From an uncultured Pirellulales bacterium (lineage in GTDB: Bacteria; Planctomycetota; Planctomycetia; Pirellulales; Lacipirellulaceae), in contig CAMYJY010000135.1 of the NCBI GenBank assembly GCA_947258835.1, positions 1-6,029 of the forward strand: DNA of 6,029 nucleotides, read 5' to 3'. Shown piece by piece: positions 4,879-6,029 of the stretch (position 1 is its first letter; every line of letters begins with the position of its first letter). The notes under the pieces were generated by a model that saw only the letters and a list, made by a program, of their open reading frames with translations, ran no database searches and had not been told where the DNA came from. Both the position numbers and the translations under genes were made by a program.

Positions 4879-6015
4879 CTACGCCCCCACTTCAACGGGC
4901 TCTCGAGCCTGCCAACCGGCCTGATCTCGCTCCACGCGGCGGTAGAGGGTGTCCCGCTCCACCGGCTCCCGACCAGCCTCGGCAATGATCCGGCGGATCT
5001 CCGCCACACTTAAAATTTCCGGCGTCTCCGCCCCCGCGTCGTGGTAAATCAGCTCATGACGCACGGTCCCGTCAATGTCGTCCGCCCCATAGGCCAGCGC
5101 CACCTGGGCCGTGCCGACGCCCAGCATAATCCAATAGGCTTTTAGGTGGGGCACGTTGTCCAGCAGCAACCGGCTGATCGCCATGGTCCGCAAATCCAGG
5201 GCGGCCGAGGGCTTGTTAATGTGGCTTAAGCCCGTGTTGGCCGGGTGAAACGCCAGCGGGATGAATGTTTGGAATCCGCCCGTCTCGTCCTGCAACTCCC
5301 GCAGCCTGAGCAGGTGATCGATACGGTGGTAGGGCTCTTCAATATGGCCGTAGAGCATGGTGGCATTGGAACGCAGACCCAACGCATGCGCCATGCGATG
5401 GGTCTCAAACCAGCGCCCGGAATCGGCCTTGTGCTCACAAATTTTATCGCGGACTTCGGGATGGAAAATCTCGGCCCCCCCTCCCGGCAGGCTGCCGAGG
5501 CCGGCTTCGAGCATGTCCTCCAGCACCCAGCGGATGGGCTTTTGGGTCAACCGCGCAAACCAATCGATCTCGACGGGTGTCCAGGCCTTCAGGTGCAGCG
5601 TGGGAAAATGCTCATGCAGGAGACGGACCACATCCCGATACCACTCATACTTGGCCTGATGGTGGAGTCCGCCCACAATGTGCATCTCGGTGGAGCCGGC
5701 AGCAACTGCCTCCTGCCCCCGGGCCAAGATTTGCTCATCGTTCATCCAATACCCTTTGGCATCCCGCAGGTCCGCACGGAAGGCACAAAAGGTGCAGCGA
5801 TACACACATATATTGGTGGGATTGAGGTGGGTATTGATATTGTAGTAGGCGTAGTTGCCGTTTTTTCGCTCACGGACCAAGTTGGCCAACTCCCCCAATT
5901 CGGGCAGCGGCACCTCGGGCTGGTACAGCAACAGACCGTCCTCCAGCGACAGCCGCTCGCCGGCTTCAACCTTTTCACGAATGGCCTGGAGAATGGGGGA
6001 AGAAGTACGAAGCAT
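4879..6015 (-). CDS. mqnE: Aminofutalosine synthase MqnE (radical SAM)
   Basis: Radical SAM enzyme that joins the MqnA product 3-[(1-carboxyvinyl)oxy]benzoate to the adenosyl part of SAM to give aminofutalosine in the futalosine route to menaquinone. The 4Fe-4S motif is C70-VYR-C74-TF-C77. MqnE-like features are the N-terminal EAGERLSLEDGLLLY (17-31), NINTHLNPTN before the cluster (59-68), MHIVGGLHH (111-119), GGGAEIFHP (178-186), SNATMLYGHIEEP (216-228) and FIPLAFHPANT (251-261). These set it apart from the related MqnC and CofG/CofH/ThiH enzymes, though the MqnE/MqnC split is from memory of the families. At 378 residues it is full length. The ATG at 6015 is preceded by a pyrimidine-rich CCCTCCCACCCCC with no Shine-Dalgarno, and the frame stays open to the window edge, so a start further upstream is possible. 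No other mqn gene is in the window. Confidence 0.93.
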   Translation of the reverse strand: MLRTSSPILQAIREKVEAGERLSLEDGLLLYQPEVPLPELGELANLVRERKNGNYAYYNINTHLNPTNICVYRCTFCAFRADLRDAKGYWMNDEQILARGQEAVAAGSTEMHIVGGLHHQAKYEWYRDVVRLLHEHFPTLHLKAWTPVEIDWFARLTQKPIRWVLEDMLEAGLGSLPGGGAEIFHPEVRDKICEHKADSGRWFETHRMAHALGLRSNATMLYGHIEEPYHRIDHLLRLRELQDETGGFQTFIPLAFHPANTGLSHINKPSAALDLRTMAISRLLLDNVPHLKAYWIMLGVGTAQVALAYGADDIDGTVRHELIYHDAGAETPEILSVAEIRRIIAEAGREPVERDTLYRRVERDQAGWQAREPVEVGA

Positions 6016-6029
6016 GGGGGTGGGAGGGA

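Overview
This window reads as a stretch of planctomycete chromosome, most likely from the Pirellulales. That placement is an inference. It rests on a triplicated intergenic element between thiS and thiG that resembles repeats I remember from Pirellula/Blastopirellula-type genomes, a 175-residue membrane-anchored protein of a type I associate with planctomycetes, moderately high GC, and a futalosine-type menaquinone gene. No database was searched.

All six supported genes lie on the minus strand, so transcription runs from high to low coordinates. In that order: mqnE (aminofutalosine synthase, 6015-4879); a 290-bp gap holding a strong 18-bp inverted repeat and a short doubtful ORF; a YugP-type membrane zinc metallopeptidase (4588-3905); a conserved-looking membrane-anchored protein of unknown function (3840-3313); thiS (3294-3094); a 125-bp gap filled by three direct copies of a hairpin-forming repeat; thiG (2968-2132); and a DinG/Rad3-type DEAH helicase (2131-101). 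Downstream of the helicase is an 11-bp perfect hairpin, then about 70 bases with no gene I can identify.

The section from the 175-residue protein to the helicase is tightly packed. There are 18 bp between the 175-residue gene and thiS, and the helicase frame opens directly at the thiG stop (TAA followed by GTG). It is probably one transcription unit. ThiS carries sulfur as a C-terminal thiocarboxylate and ThiG uses it to build the thiazole of thiamin. The helicase and the 175-residue protein have no evident link to thiamin and are probably only co-transcribed. MqnE acts separately, in menaquinone synthesis.

Most of the window is ordinary housekeeping sequence and I found no clearly new system. 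The points worth a second look are: loss of one of the four canonical Fe-S cysteines in the helicase (Ser133); the thiS-thiG repeat array, one copy of which supplies the thiS stop codon inside an 11-bp mRNA hairpin; and a long hairpin bounded by 9-bp direct repeats upstream of the peptidase gene.
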